A DNA stretch of 64,000 nt, from the NCBI GenBank assembly GCA_002633025.1, contig NMRB01000198.1, positions 421,667-485,666 on the forward strand, written 5' to 3'. Positions 46,748 to 57,988 of this stretch are shown here, one piece after another. Below the pieces are notes generated by a model, which was given only the letters and a program-made list of their open reading frames with translations, ran no database searches and had not been told where the DNA came from. Within the stretch, counting starts at the first letter, position 1, and the number at the start of each line of letters is the position of its first letter. Source of the DNA: Notospermus geniculatus. Taxonomy: Eukaryota; Nemertea; Pilidiophora; Heteronemertea; Lineidae. A program made the translations under genes and the position numbers.

Positions 46748-47131
46748 ACTCTGTTAAAAAACAGATTTTACAGGAAAGTGCCTGAACCAGAGTCCCCGGA
46801 ACGATTCTGTAAAATTTACTGGTGATATTTGCCATAGATTTGCGGAGCCTTACGACAGACACGAAGGCCCGTATTTTAGAACTCAACGTAAAGGAAGTCC
46901 TCAAGGCTATTGTTCTCCTGTTGAGAACAATAGTCTTGAGGAACTCCTTTTCGTTGAGGAGCATTCGGGTCTTAGAGTGGATACAATTGCTTGTGCATCC
47001 ATTCTAGTGTCGTTGGAGGAATAAAATTGCCAAATTGACTTCAGTATCGCCTATGAAAGAGCAGCAGAATAGTTCTGGGGACTCTGTTGCAGGCACTTTT
47101 CTGTAAAATCTACAGTATTTTTAACAGTGCC
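46748..47131. mobile_element. MITE family D, CTGTTAAAAA ends (copy 1)
   Basis: TACTCTGTTAAAAAACAGAT then TTTACAGGAAAGTGCCTG at the left mirrors CAGGCACTTTTCTGTAAAAT then CTACAGTATTTTTAACAGTG at the right. Inner arms are CAGAGTCCCCGGAAC / GTTCTGGGGACTCTG. Contains a GGCCCGTATTTTAGAA hairpin at 46864-46983. Confidence 0.85.
46864..46983. mobile_element. AAGGCCCGTATTTTAGAA hairpin with damaged right end
   Basis: The arms CAAGGCTATTGTTCTC / GAGAACAATAGTCTTGAGG are intact, but the right terminus reads GCATTCGGGTCTTAG. The allele at 58105-58222 keeps the full GCATTCTAAAATACGGGCC. A few bases were lost in this copy. Confidence 0.8.
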
Positions 47132-47780
47132 TATAGCAAAACCAAAATTTCGCTTCTATTATCCGAACTATTGTGATTTACAGGTGCTGAGGTGATGACC
47201 AACGTCGTACGTGCCTTGAAGAAGCTGCATTTCGTCGGCCGTAAATTGTGGATTCAAATCCTGGAGTACCTGCAGGCCCAGGGCGGATGATGACTTACAG
47301 GTTGTCAGCCAATGAGTATACAGGTGTTGTAGGAGTATGATGCCTGATGTTGATCAATTGCAACTGACCCAACATAAATGAGTCAGAATACATGTACATG
47401 TACTTCTAATCCATGCTGCTGATGTGGATGGACAAAAAAGGTGGAAGCGAATGCGATGAAACACAAAGGTTGCTTGGTTTTCACCAGATACGTTGTTCTG
47501 GATATCAGCTGAAGAGGGCCGTAACAAAACCAACATCTTACCGGCAACGTCCTCGTAAAACCCTAGGGTGTAAAAAGCGAATCGATTTTCTCTACCATAC
47601 CCCTTCTCCTGTATTCATAAGACGTGAGTCTACATTGCTGATTCCACTCTGGTATGATATAAGGAGGCCATGCACCTCTTACGGTCCCACTGCTGTATCG
47701 TGGTTTGCATCAACACTTTAATATAGGAGGATGAAGATACGGGTCGATCAATAGCACGGTGTTGTAACATTCGGCTACAT

Positions 47781-48055
47781 GCAGATGCACCTTCGTTAGT
47801 TAGAAATTCTACAGGGCTCGTCCCGCTTGGAACCGTCTCAGATCGCAGTAAGGATGATGAATATCAAAATTTAGGTTTTGCTGTCAAAGAACTTGGCCAG
47901 AGCCTACAAAAAAATTGCAGATGCATCTTTTGTTAGTTAGAAATTGTACAGGGATCCGTCGCCCCGCTTGGAACCGTCACAGATCGCAGTAAGGATGATG
48001 AATATCAAAATTTAGGTTTTGTTGTCAAAGAACTTGGCCAGAGACTAAAACAAAA
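47781..48055 (+). repeat. Tandem 136-base module
   Basis: GCAGATGCA at 47781 and again at 47917 starts two units sharing TTAGTTAGAAATT.TACAGGG, CGCTTGGAACCGTC and a long common tail (CAGATCGCAGTAAGGATGAT ... AAAGAACTTGGCCAGAG). The second unit has a 4-base gain after the TACAGGG. The allele at 59022-59290 has the same pair. A frame through the shared tail (SDRSKDDEYQNLGF.VKELGQ) is open in both, but no gene model supports it. Confidence 0.75.
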
Positions 48056-48106
48056 TTTGAATATTTGTCGCAACAGGAGTTATGCGATTTACCCCTCAGA
48101 AAGATA

Positions 48107-48328
48107 CGGGAGAATCCAACTTACCTCGACGGGAGTCCATATCATATAGAAAAAAAATTAAGCTCTAATAATACCGTAATATAGAGGGTAGCATAATGGT
48201 AAATGGAACAGCTTGTATTATACCTAAGCTGTAATCTACCATTATGCTAATATATTACGATATTTTTAGAACTTACAAAATTTTTATGACCTGGACTCGC
48301 GTCGAGGTAAGTTGGATTCCGCTCCCGT
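48107..48328. mobile_element. CGGGAGAATCCAACTTACC element, TA target, copy 1 only
   Basis: CGGGAGAATCCAACTTACCT mirrors AGGTAAGTTGGATTCCGCTC then CCG, with TA on both sides. An inner hairpin pairs TACCGTAATATAG..AGCATAATGGTA with TACCATTATGCTAATATATTACG. Copy 2 has no trace of it but carries a different element a few bases away (59356-59760). Confidence 0.85.
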
Positions 48329-48790
48329 ACGTACATTGTAAGTGCAGATATGGCAAATGTATCCCTAGACCTGCGACACATCGCACGACTTAGCAATACG
48401 GTCCACATCATAGACTGACGAGATGAGTGGGAAGTGGTATCAAATTGCAACCCTGTGATTATCCCCGTATTCAGGCACCAGATTCAGTAGAATTGTAGAA
48501 TTGCAGAGTGGAGTTTAGTGGAGACCATCCCTTCATGGTGGAAATGAGATCACAGCTTACACCGCGGAATGCCTAAAAGTGTTCGACTTTTCCGCTGATC
48601 AGGATACCCATTTCTAAAGTCACCTTTGTGGCACTCAATCTCCACTGATTCCGACAGCTGCAGATAAAAGTGTTATGAAAGGAATCAGGAAAAGAGAAGC
48701 CAACTAATGTTTATTGAATTTGAAGCAAATGTTTTTTTCCAGAATGTGACGTCTGCGATCCAATTCATTCAGGAAGTCGCTACATGAATA

Positions 48791-49198
48791 CAGTAAAATC
48801 ACCTTTTATTGGTGGTGCTCAGAATTCCTGTAGGCCCTGGTTTTGAAGGTATTTGAGGGCCAGAATGGGGGAGATTATGTGGTTAACTTTGATTAAATTG
48901 TGTGATCAGTGAAGCAAACACAAAACGGCTATGAGAGACCTGTGTTGATTTCAAGATCAGCATTTTTCTTTGGTGCTCTTATTATGCCTAGTATTCTTGT
49001 TTGTCACAGTGTGTGCACTGTGATCACATTTCTGTACCAACCACACTCCACGAACTTTCTTCACAGTTCAGCAGTTCCTAGAAGTACCTTTGCTGACACA
49101 TAATCGGCTATTACCCACCCCCATTCTGGCCCTCAAATACCTTCAGAACCAGGGCCTAAAGAAACTCTGTGCACCACCAATAAAAGGTGATTTTACTG
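48791..49198. mobile_element. CAGTAAAATCACC element, TA target, copy 1 only
   Basis: CAGTAAAATCACCTTTTATT then GGTGGTGC at 48791 mirrors CACCACCAATAAAAGGTGAT then TTTACTG ending 49198, with TA on both flanks. Further arm pairs are GGCCCTGGTTTTGAAGGTAT / ATACCTTCAGAACCAGGGCC. Copy 2 reads GAAGTCGATGTATATTTTTTG with no insertion. Tc1/mariner-type MITE by TSD and CAGT ends. Confidence 0.9.
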
Positions 49199-49732
49199 TA
49201 TTTTTTTTGCGTCTACAGCGCTTCGCTTCGGTGTACTACGCTTCAACGTTGGTATATATATAATTATATTCTCGGACCTTGAACACATCCACGGCTTCCT
49301 TCGAAATAACATCACTTATTTGATAGCCAGTAACTCGTATTCGCTGAAGTAGGAATGTCGAGTGGTCGTGTTAATACGAATATACGTCTATCGACTCTAA
49401 AGAGCCGGCGTATCCGACGTGATGTGTACACCTACAACCCTACAATGACACATCAAGCGACTACCGTGTTACTTAGAGACCCCATTTTCCGATTGCCTCA
49501 ACACACGCAAAAGAAAACGCTGATCATTGTGATATCATGACAGTGGCTGACATGCCGTCAAAAAAACACAGTTGTCTCCGACGTAGGAAGGAGACAAGGC
49601 CACCCTATCGGGTGTGAGAATACGTGTTGTGACACATTTTTTGCACTTCGACACAAGGATCTTATAGGACGGAGGGTTAGGCAATGACTCGAGCTTTGCC
49701 ATTGCCACGTGCTCCAACATCTGCCTATATCA

Positions 49733-50130
49733 GCAAGGTTTCGCAAATCTGACGAAACACGAAGTACGAAATACGAAATTGGACTTCATTTCCATGACGT
49801 AATGTATTTCAGAAGATGGTTGGTACCACAAACATGACAAATATCCCTGCTGCTGCCAGTGCGTCTTTTAGCATATCATGTAAGACCGAGAGAGTTATGG
49901 TGCATCTTGAATTTTTAAAATTCCACTTCGTAATGAAAACGAAAGATAAATTTCAATGTGTAATATACACCGTAACTCTATCGGTCTAATGTCATACGCT
50001 AAACGAGGCTCTTGCAGCAGGCGATATTTGTGGTACCAACCATGTCCTGGAATACATTACGTCATGGAAATGAAGTCCAATTTCGTATTTCGTACTTCGT
50101 CTTTCGGCAGATTTGCGAAACCTCACTATT
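49733..50130. mobile_element. AGGTTTCGCAAATCTG element, ~125-base arms
   Basis: AAGGTTTCGCAAATCTGACG then the arm through CGAAGTACGAAATACGAAAT, TTCCATGACGTAATGTATTT and TGGTTGGTACCACAAA, all mirrored to 50130. The loop of ~150 bases includes GTCTTACATGATATGC-type unique sequence. Present in both segment B copies (60769-61151). Confidence 0.9.
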
Positions 50131-50465
50131 ATCTACAAGGAGCGTGCATCACGAAATCCCAGCTTTTTCCTATTACAGCATGCGCAGCTGGCTTTTATCT
50201 GCACTATCCCCATTTCGCCCCTCGGACTTCGCCTCCCTTTCCCGACTCGTCTCGCTATAAAGTACACGGTTAACAATACAGTGATATGCTGGCTTCTTCA
50301 AAATGTACCAAATCGGTTCCACGCAGTGAATGTAATGTTACCGTGGCATGCAACCAGAAAAACTACTTTATATCATTTTTGTAACCTGGGATCTGGTGCA
50401 TTGTCTGTGTAGGCTACACAGTGTAGAGAACGTCAAGGTAATTCGGTTGATGTTTTTCACAAGGC

Positions 50466-50585
50466 TAAGGGCGGCTTCCGCTCGAAAGCATTGTTTTTTC
50501 CGCGGCGTTGGCCACGGCGCGGAAAAAAAACAATGCTTTCGAGCGTTTCCGCGCACGGAAACGCTCCAATGGAAAGCCGCCCTTA
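50466..50585. mobile_element. TAAGGGCGGCTTTCC hairpin
   Basis: TAAGGGCGGCTTCCGCTCGA mirrors GCTCCAATGGAAAGCCGCCC then TTA. The centre holds CGAAAGCATTGTTTTTTCCG and its inverse. Allele at 61520-61640. The next hairpin abuts it with a shared TTA. Confidence 0.85.
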
Positions 50586-50712
50586 GGCTTCCGTTACATA
50601 GAAGTATACGGTATACGAAAAAGCCGGTTAACAAAGGCATTCCGAGGATTCACCTCCGTGAAGCCTTTGTTAACCGGCGTTTTCGTATACCGTATACTTA
50701 CAGGAAGCCTTA
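50585..50712. mobile_element. AGGCTTCCGTTACATAGAAG hairpin, single in copy 1
   Basis: AGGCTTCCGTTACATAGAAG then TATACGGTATACGAAAAAGC mirrors GGCGTTTTCGTATACCGTAT then ACTTACAGGAAGCCTTA. Where copy 2 has two hairpins in tandem (61637-61906), copy 1 has one whose left arm matches the first and right arm the second. Confidence 0.85.
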
Positions 50713-50921
50713 CGGTCGTGGTATACGGTACAGGATGAGCGTAAAACGCTATGTCCCCCGAGTTTCCTTTGTTAAGCGTGCCAAGTGTCATTACAATCGT
50801 ATTACCACATATAGACGTTGTTGCTTTCTTGTACCCAAAGGACGTTAACTGTTCCTATATATACATTGTGTTTAGACATCAAACTTGCGTTATGATAAAA
50901 TTCTCAATAATCTAATCACTA

Positions 50922-50922
50922 N
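50922..50922. other. Single N: contig junction
   Basis: Segment B copy 1 ends at 50921 (CTAATCACTA). The next contig starts inside a GCGTT-rich repeat. Confidence 0.95.
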
Positions 50923-51193
50923 TTTTCATGCGTTCTCGTGCGTTCTCATGCGTTTTCATGCGTTCTTAAACGCAGCGTTTGCGTCAATAGACGCACTCTT
51001 CTGCGTTTTCGAAAAAGTTTTGGACATGTTGAAAACCAATGCGTTCACCCAGAGGTCTGCGTTTACAAACGCAGAGTTGGTGCACGCAGTGCGTCAACCC
51101 TGCGCTTACCATGGGCTCATTTCGGCGTTTCATAAACGCCCCTAGGCGCACGGCCTAAACGCCGGATAAAACGCTCGTGTGAGACGGGCTTTA
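50923..51193. mobile_element. Truncated GCGTTT/AAACGC repeat element
   Basis: Begins with CATGCGTTCTC-type short tandem units (50926-50966). It is filled with GCGTTT and AAACGC inverses (TTAAACGCAGCGTTTGCGTC, TTTACAAACGCAGAG, GGCGTTTCATAAACGCC) and ends AACGCTCGTGTGAGACGGGC at about 51190. The right end resembles a TE terminus; the left end is cut off by the contig edge. An ORF across it includes the N and is not a gene. Confidence 0.6.
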
Positions 51194-51748
51194 GGTCCGA
51201 GTTTCAGTCTCTAAAATCCGCAGCAAGCCGCTGGGTGGGGAAAATCGTACGGGGCCCGGTGCATTTGTGACCTAGGCTTAACTTGCAACAACCACGTCAT
51301 TCAAGAGACAGTGGCGCTTATGTTATTTGAATGCATCGATCACTAATGTGCATAGATTTGGCTTCCCTAATAGTGTGTTAGGTAGTTTTTACATGCAATA
51401 AAAGTTTGATTTGAATTAATTGAAAGTGGGTGGTTCGAAAAAATTGACATTTGTTCATAACTTCTGGTTATAAGGTGTCATTACGAGTGGGTATCAACTT
51501 TAGAACATGGTACATAATGTATTATAAATTTACTAGCAAGAACTCGTGGCAATCGGCGATTCTGAGTTTGGCCGAGGTGGAATGCACGGCACGGCTGGAA
51601 TTGGTGCAACACGGTGTGCGGTAGGGAGAAGTTAGAAAGCAATCGAACAACACCGTTAAAAAAGTAAAATTGTCACCAGAACAAGGTCCTTTTCACAAAT
51701 TAAACCACCCGTTGCATCAGGATATGGTATCCTCTAAATTATTATTTC
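51194..51748. other. Intergenic stretch, nothing recognised
   Basis: About 550 bases without ORF, hairpin or RNA recognised. Confidence 0.35.
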
Positions 51749-51814
51749 TAATAATGCTGGAAGTCGGCTCAGTAAAGTAATATTACTTTACTGAGCCGAC
51801 TTCCAGCATTATTA
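51749..51814. repeat. 66-base perfect palindrome without spacer
   Basis: TAATAATGCTGGAAGTCGGC then TCAGTAAAGTAAT (51749-51781) is followed directly by its exact reverse complement (51782-51814). There is no loop. It abuts the next hairpin at 51815. Confidence 0.9.
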
Positions 51815-51963
51815 CGGAGGTTTCGAAATCAAACGATAAACGTAAACTTTACGACAACGTTATTTTTCATACTACACATTAACCAGATTTTATATTGCAT
51901 TTTCGGTACAAAAATAAGGTTGTCGTTAACGTTTTCGTTTATCGTTTTATTTCGAAACCTCCC
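51815..51963. mobile_element. GGAGGTTTCGAAATC hairpin element
   Basis: CGGAGGTTTCGAAATCAAAC then GATAAACGTAAACTTTACGA mirrors TCGTTAACGTTTTCGTTTAT then CGTTTTATTTCGAAACCTCCC. Loop ~55 bases. The terminus is close to that of the 15527 and 49733 hairpins. Confidence 0.8.
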
Positions 51964-52186
51964 TTTTATATAGATGTTGACGTTCTTTCGACTACGGTAT
52001 ATCATGAATTCAATTCTTGTAAAATTTGCACAATCGAATTCAACAAGCAACGCATGTAATGCGTTCATCAAGACAACATATTTTGCAGGACACTTCGACA
52101 GATTTTCGCAGAACTACTCAGTTCCTGGCGTTTCTCTTGATCAGCAGTCTGCGTTTGGCAGTCTCTTTCCGATGAATCTCAACCAA

Positions 52187-52442
52187 GGGAGTAAGAAATA
52201 AAAGTGAAAAATAACAATAGGGAAATTTTGGAATTTTGCGCGAATTTTTCAATTTCTCAAATTGGGAGAAATTTTTTCCCATTTTGAGAAATGTTCTTAA
52301 AATGACATGACATTGTGTCTGATTTTTCGGGCGATATTTCTCAAAATGGGAAAAACTTTTCTCCCAATTTGAGAAATTGAAAAATTCGCGCAAAAATCCA
52401 AAATTTCCCACTTCTTATTTTCCACTTTTATTTCTTACTCCC
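52187..52442. mobile_element. GGGAGTAAGAAATAAAAGTG element
   Basis: GGGAGTAAGAAATAAAAGTG at 52187 mirrors CACTTTTATTTCTTACTCCC ending 52442. Arms run ~100 bases through AATTTTTCAATTTCTCAAAT and TTTTTCCCATTTTGAGAAAT. Loop ~50 bases. No coding. Confidence 0.85.
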
Positions 52443-52776
52443 TTCACCCGTCCTTCATCGACCAAGTTCCGCCTTTCCTCAGGTCAAATAACACCTTGTG
52501 CACGAAGCGTGTTCGTCAGGCTTCCGGTCAACATTATTTGCGCAGCTTTAATAAAAGCATCGTGTTGAAAGTGCTAAATTACACTTGGAAGGAAGCACCT
52601 CACCAATCCCAACCAGAGCGAGCCAGGTTGCTATAGAAACGTGGATATTTTGGAACTTTACGCCTCCGGAGTAAAATAGTTTCCAGCACCGCCAGCACAG
52701 TGACATCGAAAGACAGGCACTAGCCGATACAAGGCAGTGAAGTATGTTTTCGTTATAATGGTAAGGATAGTTACTT

Positions 52777-53036
52777 TAAAGGACTGTATACACCATCAAC
52801 ATTTTCAAACATTTCTGCGACAAAACATTTTGAAAACTGTTTTGGAAATGTTGCGGTTTGTTTCGGGGTTGGTGTACACTCTACAACATTATCAAAACAT
52901 GTTTTCAAATTGTTTTGCAAAAGTTGCAGGTCCAGTCCTCACTGTGCAACAAATCGAAAACAACAATGTTTCGGGAATGTTGCACCTGATGTTTTTGAAA
53001 TGTTTTGGAAATGTTGATGGTGTAGACAGGCCTTTA
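52777..53036. mobile_element. MITE family C, complete member
   Basis: AAAGGACTGTATACACCATC then AACATTTTCAAACATTT mirrors AAATGTTTTGGAAATGTTGA then TGGTGTAGACAGGCCTTT. Internal AACATTTTGAAAACTG/GTTTTGGAAATGTTG repeats. Relatives at 30490-30660 and 36217-36480. Confidence 0.8.
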
Positions 53037-56000
53037 GAGTGCGACAACGGAAAACCTCGTGAGATATCATGAGAACTCTTCTTTGCACGGTTGCATATGT
53101 AGACCCATGTGATCATGCGCACAACCATGCGCATCATTTCATCCGATCTTCTTAGAACTTAATGACACAACGAAATTGGAATTCGATTTCGAATTACCTG
53201 CGCAGGACAAGCAAAAAAATTGGATGTGTCGACATTGATAGATCGTTCAGGGGCAACGAGCTCACGACCAAATCGGTATAACACAATCTCACGAAAGTAT
53301 CACCAACCGTGTAGCTGCTGATCCGCATTACCCCACGATTAAACGGGGCAGGCGAATTCTATCTGCTTAATCAAGGTTTGATGAAAATGGATGTGAGTGG
53401 CTGCTGATGATATTATGATGCAGTTTATCTTGTCATCAATGTCGAGTTAAAACTGGCATGTGATTACCAATGACTTGGTGCACTCTGTATCCTCGTTTCC
53501 ACATTATGGGTTTGTTACGTGACTCCTGGAAAACGTCTTTGTGCAAATCAGAGTGGTTAGTAGTCTAGAGGTAGCTCACGATGATAACAGGCTGTGAGTT
53601 ATGGCAATGGAATGCAAAACAAAAGATATTGGTCAATGCACTAAAAAGCCGAATTGTTTGTAGTGCATGCAGCGGAAGGAACCGACAGGTTGCAAAGATC
53701 AGTTTGACGTGGACATTCTTAAAGGTACAGGCATAAAGGAATCAAACATAAAGGTTCAACTTACAATTTTAGATTTTATAAATGTGGACAGTATCACTTT
53801 AAACGTCAACAGATTTTCATTCTGACTCTTTCATGTGACAGGCAAGATCCTTCAGCTTGTTTGGAAATTCTGATGAATTCCGACTAGTTGATCTTATGAT
53901 ACAACAGGACTTAATTAATGAGAACCCAACGAACGATGATGTGGCAGGGTCATTTGTCTACATTTGAATAGGCTTTCCTACTTGGAATACTAATGGTGCT
54001 GAAAACAGCTGTTATCCCAGATAATGGAATTCAAGGCATCAGGTTGACACATACCCCACCACCACACGAAAATGGTAAAGCTCCTGCCTATTGCGTAAAG
54101 CCAAAATTCAGGCAGTGAGAGACATCTGGTGGCCACACACGAAGTGTATCCCCCAGTTTGTCCATCGTTCGCACTTTTAAACCTTTATGTTTGATTCCTT
54201 TATGGTACAGGATAACACAATTCTACAGTAAATGAATGTAATAATGTAATCTCCTATATTGATTTCGAATGCGGTTCTGTTGAACCAGCAGTTGATATGT
54301 CCTCAGTAAATTGTGGATTCTTTTTTCTCTTTTTTTTGATGTCGTCAAAATGTAAGCATTACAACTGATAGTGAAGACTGTATCAACCGTCGTCTGAATG
54401 AAACCTTTATCAACCCATAGGTGGGAGGGTCCATCTGGAAGCAGTTGTGAGGGAGCCTCTGCCGTCACCAATGGTGAGCACTGGTAAATACGGTGTTTCC
54501 TTGAAAGGAAAAAAATCCAAAACTCCATCACGTTGGTGTGTGTCCTGTTATTAGCTATGCTACTAATCCTCAATCATGTATAGAGTTGTCCCAACGGAAC
54601 CAACGGCTACCTTCACAAGTGATTAATCAGCCGCCTCCCGAGTGGTAAATTGAGACTAATGCCTGGTTAGTGTTTTATCTGTATCCCACACTTGAATCTA
54701 TGAATATGAAGATGTGTGTTCTGCTGTGTTTGCCTGTGGAGTAATGACGGGGAGACTTCCATGTGTTCCGGGTTGGACATAATCTCCCTCCGCAGTTTCA
54801 AACCACTACTCACTACGTTACCCGCGCACTAAAACTGCTACAGTTGATGCCAGCCTCACCGTATGACCACTAGACGGCGTTAGCTGTCGATTCGGGGAAT
54901 CCCCGCTGGGCATCTTCTGCCGTGCGACTTGCTGGGTAAACGCCGGGACCAAATTTGTGATTCTTGGCCAGCTTAAATAAAACAACTGGATTATAACCTT
55001 CAAAATGTCGGAAACGTGAGTGCACACTAACAGGTGCGTGATAACATCGATCAAATTGCAAACGGCGTTAATCTCGTTGACTTTCCAATCGGAAGAAGTA
55101 TGAATACACAGTGTACATTTTGTACACGTATTATAGCCAATCAGAAAGTGTGTTACGGCGGCGTCAGTTAAACCTGTGGGGAGATGGCTTGTGATTGGAT
55201 CCCTCGTCAAACAGCGCCGTCTATTGATATCATTCAGTTTTGGCGCCAATCATGCCAGTGTTTAGTGGATCTATGGCCAACTAAACACTGGGGACGAGTG
55301 TAGGTTGGACACAGCAGAGATAAACGACAATGAGGAAATGACTCTTCCACCGTCTCCGATCTCTATTGCCCGATCTTCGAAAGGAATCTAAGAGACGTGT
55401 GGTTAAATCAGCATAATATCTCATTATTCTAAGTAAGCAGGTTCCTTATAGTCTTTCATTAATTTCCTCTAAGCAGCTCCACGCATAAATCAAGACATAA
55501 CTGCGAACATTTTCTAGGCGACTGCTACATGTATATGTATAAACAGATCACAGTTATACGCCAACGACAAGTTAAGTACCGGTTAACATGCCAAACACGC
55601 AAACAAGCGGTTAATGGCTTGGGATGGGATGGCAATGGTTAGTACACAAAGCATGGCAGATGCCGTGTTGTATTCTCAACTGTTCCTTCGGCTGATAAAC
55701 GTCAACTTGAGTATGGGAGTTGTAACAGGAGGATTAGACGATGAAATAGGCAGGACTAGTCAACACTGGGTGTTTCCCTCATGACTAACGGGATAGTTGC
55801 GCCAATGTGAATTACACATCGATCCATCTGACCTCGTAACTGGACGATAAACACGATAGCAAGAAATAAATGGTGAAAAAATAGGCAAAGCCTTGTAGGC
55901 TCTTGGAGGAATTATACTTGACAAGGTATAGGTCTTCAAGTTATCCGCCATGAGAACGACGGATTACGTATGAGAAGGATAAAATGCACACCGCATGCAT

Positions 56001-56283
56001 GGGTTATTGCCTTACGTCAGTAATCCGCGGCGGATTTGCGCGAACCTTGGAGGAATTATACAATCCCTCCATAATTATACAATTATATAATTCCTCCAAG
56101 CGCGAACTCAGTGGGTCATATGAATAAAGACTAGTAAATGCTTTTACTTGAATTCTGCAATAAAAATGCACGAGGCAATGATGTACAAATCTGAAGTAAA
56201 AGCATTTGCTAGTCTTATGACCCAATATTACCGAAGAGTGAAAGGGAGTCATCTCTTTGCCGAGTCAAAACGCGTCTAAAACC

Positions 56284-57144
56284 TAGCGTCCACTAGGGCG
56301 CGGACAAGACGCGGAACGCAAATTTAGCAATTCCGCATTCATTCCGCAACCTCTCCGCATATTCTTGAAAGATTCCGTTCACTGTCTTTATCATTCCTAA
56401 GCAGTTCCCGGCATTTCCGCACGTTCGGGAGAGGGCGAAATTTCCGCATCCAAATTTTGATCGAGACCAAAATTTCGACGCGGAAATGAACTTCCCGACA
56501 CCTTCGGCAACTTGTCTGCATTGTCGTGCGGACATCGTCAGGACATCCCGCCTTTCTGTAACACTTCTGCAAACGCTCCTGAAAGCTTCCGCGGTGCGGG
56601 CAGCTTCGCGAAGGCAAGCAGAAGCCACGCGGACTGTTTCAGGAAAGCGCGGAGCCGATGCAGATCAAAATAAGCGAGTGCGCGAAGCCGTCAAGACATT
56701 TGCGGACAAGACACGGAAAGGTCAACAGGTTGCGGCGTGGAGGAGCTTATGGCCGGTGTAACGCTTTTCAGTGTGGCCGTTTTTACTAACTCCATGACGG
56801 CTAGCAGACAAATGAGAAAAATCCAAATTCGGCGCAGAATTTATAACCTTGAATTATTTCCTCATATTGTCCGCATATCTACCCGATTGTCCTAGTCCAT
56901 GAGTTTACTACTCCTGGTGTGATCCTAGATGTGTCCGCGCTGTCCTGCTACGATCAGCAGCATTTCGCGCCCTTCACGATTGATTCCTGGGACACTCCCA
57001 GGTATGTCTGCAGAGATTCGTAGTAATGTCCCAGGAAACGATGATTCGCACACTTTTTTTCGCGACTGACGCGGAAAGGATGCCGAAATGGCATAATTTG
57101 CTTCCGCAACCCTTCCTAATCTTGTCGGCGCTCTAGTGGACGCC
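56284..57144. mobile_element. TAGCGTCCACTAG element (~860 bases), copy 2 only
   Basis: TAGCGTCCACTAGGGCGCGG then ACAAGACG mirrors CTTGTCGGCGCTCTAGTGGA then CGCCA. The interior is CG-rich in the middle (56480-56760) with GCGGAC/GTCCGC-type inverses; ORFs on both strands there (56293-56628 minus, 56486-56761 plus) have no recognisable transposase motif. It sits where copy 1 has the nested GGGCC-ATTCA elements. Confidence 0.8.
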
Positions 57145-57152
57145 ACCCATAA

Positions 57153-57581
57153 GGGCCGTATGCACAGAGCTTCCTCAAGTGTAAGGTCGACCTTAATCTT
57201 TTGTATTCTGCCCTGCAAACAATGGGCCGAATTCATAAAAACTAGCATTTGCTTTTCCTGGGCTTTTTCTAGACGAGCTATTTATAAAATTTTGCTTTTG
57301 CTTCATAGAACAAGCAACTCCCTATAAGAATTAGCAGAAGCTTTGTCTTGCGAGCATCAGCTTCGTCAGATAGAAAATCTTGCTTGGCTTTATAAGAAAA
57401 GGTAGGTTAAGCAATTGATTATGAATACGTTTGTGAGCAAATTCTTTGGCTTGTGCTTCTCCTTGACAAGCAAAAGCTTGGCCTTGGGGCTTTGGCTTGT
57501 AAGCTTTTGCTATGTTTTATAAATTCGGCCCATTAGCTAAAGGTCGACCTCACACTCAAGGAAGCTCTGTGCATACGGGGG
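57153..57581. mobile_element. GGCCGTATGCACAGAGC element, copy 2 only
   Basis: GGCCGTATGCACAGAGCTTC then CTCAAGTGTAAGGTCGACCT mirrors AGGTCGACCTCACACTCAAG then GAAGCTCTGTGCATACGGG. Its loop has been invaded by a second element at 57221-57534. Confidence 0.85.
57221..57534. mobile_element. AATGGGCCGAATTCATAAAA element nested in the previous one
   Basis: AATGGGCCGAATTCATAAAA mirrors TTTTATAAATTCGGCCCATT. AGCTTTTGCT and GCAAAAGCTT phrases recur inside in both orientations. Ends match the outer element at 45838. Confidence 0.85.
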
Positions 57582-57988
57582 TAAGTCTTACACACCCTTT
57601 ATGAATATGGCCCAATGTGTGTAAGCCACACAGCAAAACCACTCTTCCGCAAAATGTGGAGGGGATGGAGAATGAACAGTTGCTAGCGGTGTTCCAGTAT
57701 TCCAGACACTTTCTACTTGACTGTACCACACACAGCTTCTGAAGAGAACATGGTGATGTCTGTTGATAAGAGTTACACCGATAGAGACTGGGACGGTCGA
57801 TAACACGAGAACTGTTTTAGATGTGCAAACGGAAGGAGCTCGACAAAGAAACCAAGCAAGATAGGCAATCCAAAGGATTTATGGACTCCTTTTTATTGCA
57901 ATGCTTGGGAGTTGAGTATTAGGCAAAACTGCCGCCGTGGTAAATGATTGGGACGCTCTGTTTTACGTATGGTATGCCGTCCACCAGT

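Larger units (their letters stand above)
42150..50921 (+). repeat. Segment B copy 1 (whole contig between two Ns)
   Basis: Collinear with 53206-62126 over its full length, and bounded by N at 42149 and 50922. Many stretches are identical to copy 2; differences are small indels and whole-element insertions (43373-43823, 44351-44513, 45838-46374, 48107-48328, 48791-49198). No recognised gene lies in it. Confidence 0.95.

Noticed and set aside
50885-51145. 86-codon ORF rich in FHAF and FTNAE-like repeats
   Set aside because: It spans the N at 50922, and its sequence is just GCGTTT/AAACGC repeat read in one frame.
54818-55249. 143-codon minus-strand ORF
   Set aside because: Its allele at about 44280-44870 is interrupted by the 44351-44513 insertion and frame changes, so it is not maintained.
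56293-56761. Possible transposase ORFs in the 860-base TAGCGTCCAC element
   Set aside because: Two overlapping ORFs on opposite strands, both under 112 codons, with no catalytic motif; they arise from CG-rich inverse repeats.
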